Assembly: GCA_900544105.1 (NCBI GenBank)
Contig: UQUC01000001.1
Span: 1-64,000 of the forward strand
Direction of reading: 5' to 3'
Source: an uncultured Oscillibacter sp.
GTDB lineage: Bacteria > Bacillota > Clostridia > Oscillospirales > Oscillospiraceae
Length of the DNA stretch: 64,000 nucleotides
The notes under the pieces were generated by a model. That model was not told where the DNA came from. It saw only the letters and a program-made list of their open reading frames with translations, and did not search any database. The position numbers and the translations under genes are program-made. Position 1 is the first letter of the stretch. Each line of letters begins with the position of its first letter. Of this stretch, positions 40,075 through 47,834 are shown piece after piece.

Positions 40075-40590
40075 ATGGAAAATCAGAAGGTAAGAAAGTT
40101 AGTTCTCAGCGCTCTGATGGCTGCTCTTGTTTATGTAGCTACCAGCATCATTCAGATCCCCTCTCCCGTCAATGGGTACGTAAATCTGGGCGACTGCTTC
40201 GTGTTGCTCTCCGGTTGGCTGTTGGGTCCCTGGTACGGTGCGGCGGCGGCCGGTATCGGCTCCATGCTGGTGGATCTGCTCAGCGGCTACGGACACTATG
40301 TCCCCGGCACCCTGATCATTAAAGGCCTTGACGCTTTGGTGGCAGCGTTGATCTTCCGGGCCTTGGGCCGCGGAAAGACCGCCATGCTGGTCAGCGGCAT
40401 CGTGGGGGAGACCATTATGGTTCTGGGCTATTTTGCCTACGCCTCCATGATCCTGGGCAAGGGTTTGGCGGCGGCTGCCAGCATTCCCGGCAATATCGTT
40501 CAGGGGATCGCCGGTATCGCCATCGGTCTTGCGTTGGCTGTGCTGCTGCAAAAGGCAAAGGCGCCCGCGCTGAGTGGCATGGAACTGTAA
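40075..40590 (+). CDS. ECF transporter S component (vitamin-type, substrate unknown)
   Basis: A 171-residue membrane protein with about five or six helices. It has the S-component hallmarks: a helix-1 start VRKLVLSALMAALVYVATSII with the small-residue face that docks EcfT, then YVNLGDCFVLLSGWLLGPWYGAAAAGIGSMLVDLL. The NLGD loop occurs in families carrying pantothenate, pyridoxine or hydroxymethylpyrimidine-like compounds, so a vitamin precursor is likely, but the ligand cannot be chosen by eye. No ECF module is nearby. Followed by a hairpin and the TIGR01440 gene. Confidence 0.82.
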   Translation: MENQKVRKLVLSALMAALVYVATSIIQIPSPVNGYVNLGDCFVLLSGWLLGPWYGAAAAGIGSMLVDLLSGYGHYVPGTLIIKGLDALVAALIFRALGRGKTAMLVSGIVGETIMVLGYFAYASMILGKGLAAAASIPGNIVQGIAGIAIGLALAVLLQKAKAPALSGMEL

Positions 40591-40606
40591 ACGAAAAAAT
40601 AAGGCG

Positions 40607-40633
40607 GCCGTGTGAGAAAAATTCTCACACGGC
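40607..40633. terminator. Hairpin between the S component and the TIGR01440 gene
   Basis: A perfect 12-bp stem GCCGTGTGAGAA/TTCTCACACGGC with an AAA loop. There is no T-run on the plus strand, so it may be a partial terminator or an mRNA processing/stability element rather than an operon end. Confidence 0.4.
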
Positions 40634-40666
40634 GCCTTGTGCGTAAAACAAAAGGGAGGCTTATAT

Positions 40667-41275
40667 ATGGCAGGAACTACGGTACATACATTGGAAAATC
40701 AGCAGCTTTTACAGCAGGTGGAGCGGGAGTCTGCCGCCGCAGCCCGCCAACTGGCGGAGACTGCCCATCTGCGGAAGGGTCAACTTGTAGTCATTGGATG
40801 CAGCACCAGCGAGGTGGTGGGGCATCAGGTGGGAAGTTGGTCCACACCGGAGGTGGCAGACGCCATTTTCCGGGGCCTTGACAGTGTATTCGGTCCCATG
40901 GGGGTCTATATGGCTGCCCAATGCTGCGAGCATTTGAACCGGGCTTTGATCGTGGAATACGAGGCAGTCCCCGGCGGGGAGATCGTCAACGTGGTGCCCC
41001 AGCCCAAGGCGGGTAGTTCCTTCGCTACCGCGGCTTACAAGGCGTTTCGACATCCTGTGGCGCTGGAGGAGATCCGGGCAGATGCAGGACTGGACATCGG
41101 CGGCACCCTCATCGGGATGCACTTGAAAAAGGTGGCGGTTCCGGTGCGGCTGGAACAGGATCACATCGGTCAGGCCATCGTGCTGGCCGCCCGTGTCCGG
41201 CCGAAGTTTATTGGCGGTGACCGGGCCGTTTATGATGAGGCGTTGAAGGAAGGCTATCCCAATTTTGCGGATTGA
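40667..41275 (+). CDS. TIGR01440 (DUF436) family protein
   Basis: A 202-residue cytoplasmic protein of a conserved Firmicute family without known function. Characteristic stretches are VVIGCSTSEVVGHQVGSWSTPEVADAIF, YMAAQCCEHLNRALIVEYEA, VPQPKAGSSFATAAYKAF and DIGGTLIGMHLKKVAVPVRLEQ. The paired cysteines in AAQCCEHLNRA are family-typical. The ATG at 40667 has GGGAGG eight bases upstream. Confidence 0.88.
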   Translation: MAGTTVHTLENQQLLQQVERESAAAARQLAETAHLRKGQLVVIGCSTSEVVGHQVGSWSTPEVADAIFRGLDSVFGPMGVYMAAQCCEHLNRALIVEYEAVPGGEIVNVVPQPKAGSSFATAAYKAFRHPVALEEIRADAGLDIGGTLIGMHLKKVAVPVRLEQDHIGQAIVLAARVRPKFIGGDRAVYDEALKEGYPNFAD

Positions 41276-41425
41276 GTGGGCGGTATTCGATCATCCCATA
41301 GTGACACCCCCGGGGAGAAAATCATGTTTTCTCTCCGGGGGGGTCCTCTCCATTTCACGCTCCGATCTCATCGAACTGCAAGAGGGAAATTGTGGGGGAC
41401 GCGAAAGCGGTTCACCGAGAAAAAA

Positions 41426-41454
41426 CAACTCCGGTCCGTACTGGACCGGAGTTG
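41426..41454 (-). terminator. Terminator of the 246-residue membrane protein gene
   Basis: A perfect 12-bp stem CAACTCCGGTCC/GGACCGGAGTTG; on the minus strand it is followed by six T. Another hairpin, CCCCCGGGGAGAAAA / TTTTCTCTCCGGGGG around 41307-41343, closes the TIGR01440 side. The stretch between shows no gene. Confidence 0.78.
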
Positions 41455-41466
41455 TTTGCTTACACT

Positions 41467-42207
41467 TTAAAGCTGCTTGACCGTGTAGTAGACAGCCAGG
41501 GCAAATACCACAGCTGCCAATGCCCACATAGCGTAGTAGGAGATGCTACCGCCCAGCAAAGAAGCCAGCAGAGCCAACACGGAAAGGCCGCAGGCCGCAT
41601 ATACCGGCAGCTTATCTGCCTTGGGAGGGAGAAGCTTGTTCAGCTTGCCGTTCTTGGCCAGTACGACCAGAACTACCAGCAGGACCAGGTAGATCACCAC
41701 GCAAACCTTGACGGTGGTGCCCACATACATGCTGGAACCATACCGACGCACACCCCACAGCACAAAGAGAGAGGCGCCCAGCACCGTCAGAGCCAGTGCA
41801 CATTCCCGGTCATACAGGACCCAGAGGATCCCGAGTAGCATGATGACCGGCACAACGATCGTCATAAAAGAGAGCGTGGCCATATTCCAGCGGACCAGAG
41901 CCGTAGCCGCACCCACAAAGGCGCCTGCCACAGCCAGGATCCAAGCGGCTTTTTGCTTCTTGGCGTTGCCTCGCAGGACCAGAGCGGCGATCACGCCGAC
42001 CACCAGCAGTCCCGCGCCGATCCCGGCCAGGATCCAAAGATAACGATCATACCAAGCAAACTTGGTAAATTCAGAGGCAGCATTGATATAAAAACGACGC
42101 AGGATCAGTAAATACAGCTCCGCTACGCAACCACCAAGGAAAAACTTCATTGCTCCATTCATTGGCTCGTCCTTTGGAGCGACTTTTTTGTTCGGATTTT
42201 TTGCCAT
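41467..42207 (-). CDS. Multi-span membrane protein of unknown function
   Basis: A 246-residue protein with a Lys/Pro-rich cytoplasmic N-terminus (AKNPNKKVAPKDEPMNG) and about seven hydrophobic segments, among them WILAGIGAGLLVVGVIAALVL, MTIVVPVIMLLGILWVLY and KVCVVIYLVLLVVLVVLA. There is no recognisable motif. Such proteins are often seen as a single conserved hypothetical in Oscillospiraceae. Transcribed alone and ended by a good terminator. Confidence 0.7.
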   Translation of the reverse strand: MAKNPNKKVAPKDEPMNGAMKFFLGGCVAELYLLILRRFYINAASEFTKFAWYDRYLWILAGIGAGLLVVGVIAALVLRGNAKKQKAAWILAVAGAFVGAATALVRWNMATLSFMTIVVPVIMLLGILWVLYDRECALALTVLGASLFVLWGVRRYGSSMYVGTTVKVCVVIYLVLLVVLVVLAKNGKLNKLLPPKADKLPVYAACGLSVLALLASLLGGSISYYAMWALAAVVFALAVYYTVKQL

Positions 42208-42326
42208 CTATTAAAACCTCCGGGGTTATATTTCCCAAAATGCGGGTGGTCCATTCCGAACCGGTTCCCGCTGACACACGTTCATAGTATACCAGTCTCT
42301 TTTTCAATTTGCAAGGAAAACCTTGA

Positions 42327-42355
42327 TTGCTTTTTTGCAATATTCGCGGTATACT
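42327..42355 (+). promoter_or_regulatory. Promoter of the apbE cluster
   Basis: TTGCTT (42327-42332), 17-base spacer, TATACT (42350-42355), 35 bases ahead of the apbE ATG. Confidence 0.6.
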
Positions 42356-42389
42356 GAAAAAATCGAATCAAATTCTAACGGAGGACGCC

Positions 42390-43445
42390 ATGAAACGGTT
42401 CTCAATTCTGATACTGACCCTGTGCCTGTGCCTGACAGGTTGTGGAAAACAAACAACGGAGGCTACGGCCCAGATCTTCGCCATGGACACGGTGATGGAG
42501 GTTGCGGCCTATGGCTCCAAGGCGGAGGAAGCCGTCCAAGAAGCGGAGGGACGGATCAAGGCTTTGGAGAACCAACTCTCCCGCACAAAGACGGACAGTG
42601 AGGTGTCCCGCGTCAACCATAACGGCACAACGCCTAGCACAGGCTTGACTTACGGGATGCGGGCGCTGCTTCCGGCGGCGCTGGAATACCGGGACGCCAC
42701 AAATGGCGCGTTCGACATCACCATCGCCCCCGTCATGGACGCGTGGGGCTTCACCGGCGATCAGTTCCGCGTTCCGGAGCAGTCCGAACTGAATGAGCTG
42801 TTAAAGTATGTCAACAGCGATGAGATCCAAGTTCAAGAAGAGCCGTCCTATTCCGTAACGCTGGGGGAGGGGCAGGCTATCGACTTAGGGGGCATCGCCA
42901 AGGGCTATACCTCCGATTTAGTGGAGCAGACCTTCCGGGCCAACGGCATCGAAAGCGGAAAAATTTCTCTGGGCGGAAATGTGTTCGTGCTGGGCGGCAA
43001 GCCCGACGGCTCCGACTGGCGGGTGGGGATCAAGGATCCCCGGAATGAGAGCGGCCTTGCGGCGATCCTGTCCCTGCGGGACGCCTACGCCATCACCTCC
43101 GGCGGCTACGAGCGGTACTTTGAGGAAAACGGAAAAACCTATCACCATATTATTGATCCCGCCACCGGCTATCCTGCGGACAGCGGCCTGCTGTCTGTGA
43201 CGGTGGTGGCGGCGGACAACGGTCCGGACTGGGCTGGCGCGGGAAACGGCACTATGTGCGACGCCTTCTCCACGGCATTGTTCGTCATGGGAGAGGAAAA
43301 GGCACTGGACTTCTGGCGAAATGGTGGGTATAACTTCGATCTGGTGCTGGTGACGGAGGATGGCCGGGTAGTCGTCACCGCCGGACTGGCGGACCGGTTT
43401 GAGGAAGTGAAGGACAGTGGGTACACCTATGAAACGGTTTCCTGA
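42390..43445 (+). CDS. apbE: FAD:protein FMN transferase (ApbE), lipoprotein
   Basis: A 351-residue extracytoplasmic enzyme that attaches FMN covalently to Thr/Ser in flavoproteins. Lipoprotein signal MKRFSILILTLCLCLTGC with Cys18. ApbE motifs are IFAMDTVMEVAAYG, AFDITIAPVMDAWGF, IDLGGIAKGYTSDLVEQTF, GKISLGGNVFVLGGKPDG and HHIIDPATGYPADSGLLSVTVVA. GGAGG precedes the ATG. It overlaps the next gene, a NusG domain II protein, and is followed by a Gx transporter gene. This trio is a known flavinylation/electron-transfer neighbourhood in Firmicutes. No FMN-acceptor protein is in the window. Confidence 0.92.
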   Translation: MKRFSILILTLCLCLTGCGKQTTEATAQIFAMDTVMEVAAYGSKAEEAVQEAEGRIKALENQLSRTKTDSEVSRVNHNGTTPSTGLTYGMRALLPAALEYRDATNGAFDITIAPVMDAWGFTGDQFRVPEQSELNELLKYVNSDEIQVQEEPSYSVTLGEGQAIDLGGIAKGYTSDLVEQTFRANGIESGKISLGGNVFVLGGKPDGSDWRVGIKDPRNESGLAAILSLRDAYAITSGGYERYFEENGKTYHHIIDPATGYPADSGLLSVTVVAADNGPDWAGAGNGTMCDAFSTALFVMGEEKALDFWRNGGYNFDLVLVTEDGRVVVTAGLADRFEEVKDSGYTYETVS

Positions 43446-43839
43446 GCTGAAGCCCAATCTCTGGGACGCCACCGTGGTTTTGGCGGTGATCGTGCTGGCG
43501 ATTCTTTCGGCCCTGACGGTCTGGCGTGGCGGAACCGAAACCGGCGCTCTGACGGCGGTGGTCACCGCTGACGGGCAGGAGATCGACCGCTTTGCCCCGG
43601 CGGACCTGCTGGACGCGCCCCGCGCCTATTCTTATAACGGCGTGACGCTGACGGTGGCGGCGGAGGAGGACGGAAACGGCCTCCGGGTCAGTTCCTCCGA
43701 CTGTCCCACCCAGGACTGCGTCCACACAGGAACCATTTCCCGCGGCGGGCAGAGCATCGTGTGCCTTCCAGCCCGGATCGTCATTCAGCTTACCGGCGGC
43801 ACGACGGACAACAACGATGTGGACATTGTGATCGGTTAG
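43429..43839 (+). CDS. NusG domain II-containing exported protein
   Basis: A 136-residue protein: an N-terminal membrane anchor (WDATVVLAVIVLAILSALTVW), then a small beta domain of the NusG domain II type. The domain contains SSDCPTQDCVHTGTISRGGQSIVCLPARIVIQL, where CPTQDCVHTG is the conserved cysteine signature. The protein has nothing to do with NusG itself; it is an extracytoplasmic module repeatedly found beside apbE. The ATG at 43429 overlaps the apbE end by 17 bases; GTG at 43417 is an alternative start with a closer ribosome site. Confidence 0.82.
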   Translation: MKRFPELKPNLWDATVVLAVIVLAILSALTVWRGGTETGALTAVVTADGQEIDRFAPADLLDAPRAYSYNGVTLTVAAEEDGNGLRVSSSDCPTQDCVHTGTISRGGQSIVCLPARIVIQLTGGTTDNNDVDIVIG

Positions 43840-43849
43840 GAGGGAAACT

Positions 43850-44362
43850 GTGAAGCTGACAACGAAGCAGTTGACCCTCTGTGCCGTGCTGACAGCGCTG
43901 GCGCTGGCGTTCAGCTATCTGGAGAACTTTTTCCCATTATCCCTGGCCATTCCCATCCCCGGCATTAAACTGGGCCTTGCTAATATTGTGACGGTATTCG
44001 CCCTGTACGCCCTCGGTCCCGCTCAGGCGTTGCTGATTTTGACAGGCCGGTGCCTGTTGGGGGCGGTGTTCGCCGGGAACATGAACGCCCTGATCTTCTC
44101 CCTGCTGGGGGGCTTTTCCGCCATGCTGGTGATGATTTTGCTGTCCCGATCCCGGCATCTGTCTATCTACGGCGTGTCCATCGGCGGCGCGGCGGCCCAC
44201 AACTGCGGCCAGATCGCCGCAGCCTGCCTGACGCTGGGTTCGATGGCCCCGCTGTACTATCTGCCAATTCTGCTGGGGGCTTCCCTGATCACCGGAGCGG
44301 TGACGGGCGTGGCGGCGGCCTGCTTGTTTCGAGCGCTGGCCCATACGAACCTTTTGCGGTAA
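43850..44362 (+). CDS. Gx transporter / HepI family membrane protein
   Basis: A 170-residue membrane protein with about five helices. Family sequence: TLCAVLTALALAFSYLENFFPLSLAIPIPGIKLGLANIVTVFALYALG. The label 'heptaprenyl diphosphate synthase component I' is often applied, but the fold is that of small S-component-like transporters. The start is GTG, six bases after AGGAGG. It is 10 bases after the NusG domain II gene, so it belongs to the apbE operon. Confidence 0.82.
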   Translation: MKLTTKQLTLCAVLTALALAFSYLENFFPLSLAIPIPGIKLGLANIVTVFALYALGPAQALLILTGRCLLGAVFAGNMNALIFSLLGGFSAMLVMILLSRSRHLSIYGVSIGGAAAHNCGQIAAACLTLGSMAPLYYLPILLGASLITGAVTGVAAACLFRALAHTNLLR

Positions 44363-44397
44363 CAAAACGGACGCTTTTTCGTAGAATGGAAAGATGG

Positions 44398-44426
44398 TTG
44401 ACTTTCTTGCAAAGAGGTGCTACACT
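44398..44426 (+). promoter_or_regulatory. Promoter of the cysK leader
   Basis: TTGACT (44398-44403), 17-base spacer, TACACT (44421-44426). Start is expected near 44433, only about three bases before the ATG of the Cys-rich leader ORF, so that ORF would be translated from a nearly leaderless message. Confidence 0.65.
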
Positions 44427-44435
44427 AAATTTGCT

Positions 44436-44486
44436 ATGAGAAATGAATTTGTAAAAACCTGTTGTTGTAAGACATGGGGCGGCTGA
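44436..44486 (+). CDS. Polycysteine leader peptide of cysK
   Basis: A 16-codon ORF, MRNEFVKTCCCKTWGG, with three consecutive TGT codons at positions 9-11. It sits between the cysK promoter and a strong terminator. The third Cys codon and the following Lys and Thr codons (TGTAAGACA, 44466-44474) can pair with TGTCTTGCA (44528-44536). A ribosome paused at the Cys codons would break that pairing. No ribosome-binding site lies within the expected transcript; leaderless translation is inferred. Comparable leaderless polycysteine ORFs are known from mycobacteria, but I know of none in this lineage. Confidence 0.65.
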   Translation: MRNEFVKTCCCKTWGG

Positions 44487-44527
44487 ACTGCTGATCGCAG
44501 ATGCAGGCGTCCGTTTTAACGTGCCTG

Positions 44528-44587
44528 TGTCTTGCATGAAGAGCTTTCAGGAGCGATGTGCAAGCGCACATCGCTCCTTTTGTTTTG
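44528..44587 (+). terminator. cysK attenuator: antiterminator strand and terminator
   Basis: The terminator is a perfect 12-bp stem GGAGCGATGTGC/GCACATCGCTCC (44550-44577), AAGC loop, then TTTTGTTTTG. CTTGCA (44531-44536) can instead pair with TGCAAG (44559-44564), which takes away the top of the terminator's left arm and its loop. The same CTTGCA belongs to the strand that pairs with the Cys-codon region, giving the three mutually exclusive pairings of a classic attenuator. Confidence 0.65.
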
Positions 44588-44650
44588 TATAGCCGCATTT
44601 CCGAGAATGGAAAAATCCAACATGATCAGTATTGATGAGGAGGATACGTT

Positions 44651-45619
44651 ATGAACTTCACACATTTGGTAGGGAACACCCCCATGATCCGCATTCGCTA
44701 CAAGCTGGACGGTCGGGAGGGCTTTGTCTGGGCTAAGCTGGAGGCATACAACCTCTCCGGCAGCATCAAGGACCGTCTGGCGGCCCACGTCATCACCAAG
44801 TCCACCGCCAACGGCACCCTGAAGCCCGGTCAGCCCATCGTGGAGATGACCAGCGGCAACACCGGCATCGCCTTCTCCGCACTGGGCACGTTCACCGGAC
44901 ATCCCGTCCACATCTTCATGCCGGACTGGGCCAGCGAGGAGCGGAAAAAGCTGATGGCCATGTACGGCGCCACCCTGCACCTGATCTCACGGGAAGCCGG
45001 CGGCTTTAACGCGGCCCTTCAAGGGGCCAGAGACCTGGCGGAGGAGATCGGCGGCTTCCAGCCTAAGCAGTTTGAAAATCAGGATAACCCGGAGGCCCAC
45101 TACCTCACTACCGGCGTTGAGATCTTGCGCCAGCTTCCGGACGTGACGGACTTTGTGGCCGGTGTCGGCTCCGGTGGCACCCTCATGGGCACTGCCCGCC
45201 GCCTGAAAGCGGATCACACCGTCCGGGCTGTGGCTGTGGAGCCGGACGCGGTGCCTTTGCTCTCCGGCGGGGCCATTAAGGGCTCTCACCACATTGAGGG
45301 TATCGGTGACGACTTTATCCCCGCTGTGGTGGACCAAACTATGGTGGATGGTGTAATGGATATCAACGATATGGATGCCATTGCTATGGCGGCAAAATTT
45401 GGCCGTGTGCTGGGCCTTGGTGTGGGCATTTCCTCTGGCGCCAACTTCCTTGGCTCTGTGATCCAGAATCTGGAGCCGGGCCGGAAGGTGGCTACTGTCT
45501 TTGCCGATGACAGCAAGAAGTATCTCACCACCATGCTCTCCAATCCCCCGGCGGAAACGGCGGACATGTGGAGCTCCCGCATTGAACTGCTGGATTACGA
45601 GCCGGTGGAAACTCTGTAA
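44651..45619 (+). CDS. cysK: Cysteine synthase family protein
   Basis: A 322-residue PLP enzyme that makes cysteine from O-acetylserine and sulfide, or a close relative. The PLP lysine is in YNLSGSIKDRLAAHVI (about residue 43), the substrate loop is TSGNTGIAFSALGTF, and the phosphate-binding loop is VGSGGTLMGTARRL. It begins directly with FTHLVGNTPMIRI. GGAGG precedes the ATG. Control by the Cys-codon leader supports a role in cysteine supply. A cystathionine beta-synthase-like role is the main alternative. Confidence 0.88.
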   Translation: MNFTHLVGNTPMIRIRYKLDGREGFVWAKLEAYNLSGSIKDRLAAHVITKSTANGTLKPGQPIVEMTSGNTGIAFSALGTFTGHPVHIFMPDWASEERKKLMAMYGATLHLISREAGGFNAALQGARDLAEEIGGFQPKQFENQDNPEAHYLTTGVEILRQLPDVTDFVAGVGSGGTLMGTARRLKADHTVRAVAVEPDAVPLLSGGAIKGSHHIEGIGDDFIPAVVDQTMVDGVMDINDMDAIAMAAKFGRVLGLGVGISSGANFLGSVIQNLEPGRKVATVFADDSKKYLTTMLSNPPAETADMWSSRIELLDYEPVETL

Positions 45620-45698
45620 TTTGCAATCTTGCGCAGCTTTTCCTTGCGGAGCCTTTGAATTCATGTTAGAATCGTCTGTAAAGGGACAAAACAGACGG

Positions 45699-45730
45699 CG
45701 AAGCCGGGCTTGTTGGCTCGGCTTCGTTTT
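45699..45730 (+). terminator. Terminator of cysK
   Basis: CGAAGCCG/CGGCTTCG stem followed by TTTTGCTT, just before the next gene's ribosome site; probably a partial or complete stop for the cysK transcript. Confidence 0.65.
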
Positions 45731-45751
45731 GCTTACAGAAGGGAGAAACGG

Positions 45752-46408
45752 ATGTTTCACACGATTTTGTTTGATCTGGACGGCACATTGACGGATTCGC
45801 GGGAGGGGATCGTCAACTCCGTGAAATACACCATTGAAAAGTTGGGTGGGACCATGCCGGATGCCCAGACCCTACTGAAATTCATCGGTCCGCCGTTACA
45901 GGAATCTTTCATGGAGCACTGCGGCTACAGCCGGGAGAAGGCGGTGGAGGGCGTTCGGGTGTTCCGGGAGCACTATGTACCGGTGGGGCAGTATGAAAAC
46001 GAGGCGGCCCCCGGTATGCGGGATGTTCTGGAGCGGCTGAAGGCCAAGGGATACACCCTGGCGCTGGCTTCCTCCAAGCCAGAGGAGCTGTGTACGAGCA
46101 TCTGTCGGCGTTTTGGCTTTACACCCTTTCTGTCCGCTGTGACCGGCAGCCCTGCGGGGGCTGACTGGGAAAAGGCGGACGTCATTCGGGAAGCCATGCG
46201 CCGCCTGCGCCTGACCGATGGGGATAAGCCCACCGTTTTGATGGTCGGAGACCGGAAGTATGATGTGCTTGGCGCGCAGGAATGTGGCCTTGCCTGTGTG
46301 GGCGTGGAGTTTTTCGGGTACGCTGCACCCGGCGAGCTGGCAGAGGCCGGGGCTGCCGCGGTGGTGCGGACGGCGGAGGAGCTGGAACAGTTTATCCTGA
46401 ATCATTGA
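45752..46408 (+). CDS. HAD family hydrolase, phosphoglycolate phosphatase-like
   Basis: A 218-residue HAD hydrolase. Motif I FDLDGTLTDSREGIVNS is at residues 6-22, the helical cap is at 25-85, motif II is in LALASSKPEELC, motif III is the Lys in ADWEKADVIREAM, and motif IV is in VLMVGDRKYDVLGAQECGL. The GIVNSVKYTIEKLG cap start is typical of the Gph/PGP group. The substrate may be phosphoglycolate or another small phosphate ester. The ATG at 45752 has GGGAG upstream. Confidence 0.85.
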   Translation: MFHTILFDLDGTLTDSREGIVNSVKYTIEKLGGTMPDAQTLLKFIGPPLQESFMEHCGYSREKAVEGVRVFREHYVPVGQYENEAAPGMRDVLERLKAKGYTLALASSKPEELCTSICRRFGFTPFLSAVTGSPAGADWEKADVIREAMRRLRLTDGDKPTVLMVGDRKYDVLGAQECGLACVGVEFFGYAAPGELAEAGAAAVVRTAEELEQFILNH

Positions 46409-46413
46409 GCGTG

Positions 46414-46441
46414 AGAGACGGACTCTGTCCGTCTCTTTTTT
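46414..46441 (+). terminator. Terminator after the HAD hydrolase
   Basis: A perfect 10-bp stem AGAGACGGAC/GTCCGTCTCT with a TCT loop and a long T-run. Confidence 0.85.
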
Positions 46442-46503
46442 CATCTGTTTTCCGCAAACGTGCGCTGAATTTTTGAAAATCGTCATTTTTGTGCATATTT
46501 CCC

Positions 46504-46532
46504 TTTACAAAATCGGGGAACTCCTATATAAT
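46504..46532 (+). promoter_or_regulatory. Promoter of prfB
   Basis: TTTACA (46504-46509), 17-base spacer, TATAAT (46527-46532). Confidence 0.65.
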
Positions 46533-46573
46533 ATCATGGCTAAAGTAATCTATATGGAAATTGGAGAATCAGT

Positions 46574-47698
46574 ATGGCTTTGATCGAATATGACGTTTAT
46601 AAGCAGAAGCTACGGGACCTGGAACCGGAGCTGAAGAAGCTGGGGGACGCCCTTGACATCGACGCTGTGGCTCAGGAGGCCGCCCGTCTGGAGGATGAGA
46701 CCACTCAGGACGGCTTCTGGAACAATCTGGAGCGCTCTCAGAAGGTGCAGACCCGCCTGAAGCAGCTTCAAAACAAGCTCCATCGCTTCAAGAAGCTCAT
46801 GAGCACCTGGGAGGACCTGACCACCCTATGCGAAATGGGCCAGGAGGCGGAGGACGAAGAGATCCTGGAAGAATTGAAAACGGAGTTCCCCGCATTGGAA
46901 ACCGAAATCGAAGAGATCCGTATGACCACGCTGCTCTCCGGTGAGTATGACGCAAACAACGTTATTCTCCAGCTCCACTCCGGTGCCGGCGGCACCGAGG
47001 CCCAGGACTGGTGCCAGATGCTCTATCGGATGTATACCCGCTGGGCGGAGCGTCACGGCTACGCTTGGAAAACGCTGGACTACGAGGAATGTGACGAGGC
47101 CGGTATCAAATCTGCCGTTATTTCCATCGAGGGCGAGAATGCCTACGGCCTGCTGAAGAGCGAACACGGCGTCCACCGTCTGGTCCGCGTCTCTCCCTTT
47201 GACGCCAACGCCCGCCGCCAGACCAGTTTTGCCGCTGTGGAGGTCATGCCGGAGCTTCCCGACGACGTAGAGGTGGAGATCCGCCCGGAGGACATCGAAA
47301 TGCAGGTCTACCGCTCCTCCGGCGCCGGCGGCCAGCACATCAACAAAACATCCTCCGCCGTCCGCCTGATCCACAAGCCCACCGGCATTGTGGTGGCCTC
47401 CCAGCAGGAGCGGTCCCAGTTCCAGAACAAGGATAACTGTATGAAGCAGCTGCGTGCCAAGCTGATCGAACTGAAGATCCAGCAGCATGCGGAGAAGATC
47501 TCTGACATCAAGGGCGTGCAGATGAAAATCGAGTGGGGCAGCCAGATCCGCTCTTACGTGTTCATGCCCTACCAGTTGGTAAAGGACACCCGCACCGGCT
47601 ACGAAACCAGCCAGATCGACAATGTGATGGACGGCGATCTGGACGGTTTCCTGAATGCCTACCTGACGCAGCTGGCCACCGGCGAGCTGAAAAAATAA
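46574..47698 (+). CDS. prfB: Peptide chain release factor 2
   Basis: A 374-residue release factor for UGA and UAA. The stop-recognition tripeptide SPF is in VRVSPFDANARRQTSFAAVEV (about residues 213-233), and the peptidyl-hydrolysis GGQ is in YRSSGAGGQHINKTSSAVRLIHKPTGI. The usual programmed +1 frameshift near codon 25 is absent: the gene is one continuous frame, so the autoregulatory frameshift has been lost here. The last 94 bases recur 230 bp downstream with only synonymous changes (see repeat). Confidence 0.95.
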   Translation: MALIEYDVYKQKLRDLEPELKKLGDALDIDAVAQEAARLEDETTQDGFWNNLERSQKVQTRLKQLQNKLHRFKKLMSTWEDLTTLCEMGQEAEDEEILEELKTEFPALETEIEEIRMTTLLSGEYDANNVILQLHSGAGGTEAQDWCQMLYRMYTRWAERHGYAWKTLDYEECDEAGIKSAVISIEGENAYGLLKSEHGVHRLVRVSPFDANARRQTSFAAVEVMPELPDDVEVEIRPEDIEMQVYRSSGAGGQHINKTSSAVRLIHKPTGIVVASQQERSQFQNKDNCMKQLRAKLIELKIQQHAEKISDIKGVQMKIEWGSQIRSYVFMPYQLVKDTRTGYETSQIDNVMDGDLDGFLNAYLTQLATGELKK

Positions 47699-47834
47699 GT
47701 TGTCGGCAGGCTGGTTTCCCGCCGCTTATGCGGCGAACAAGCGTTTTGCGGAGCAAAACCTTGAAATGGACGGGCTTTGCCCGGACATTTGAGTGAAATG
47801 CAGGGTTCCCATGTGCCCCTGGCACATGGGATGC
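47699..47834. other. 136-bp hairpin-rich segment between the two prfB tails
   Basis: It contains four successive hairpins: CCGC-TTAT-GCGG, GTTTTGC-GGA-GCAAAAC (near 47742), GGGC-TTT-GCCC, and CCCATGTGCC-CCT-GGCACATGGG (47808-47830). No reading frame of note. It separates two copies of the prfB 3' end and could be the remnant of an inserted element. Confidence 0.5.

Noticed and set aside
44433..44587. The cysK leader as a T-box or a stand-alone small RNA such as 6S
   Set aside because: There is no T-box core (GGTGG...), unlike metG, and the length and pairing pattern with a Cys-codon ORF fit an attenuator better than 6S RNA.
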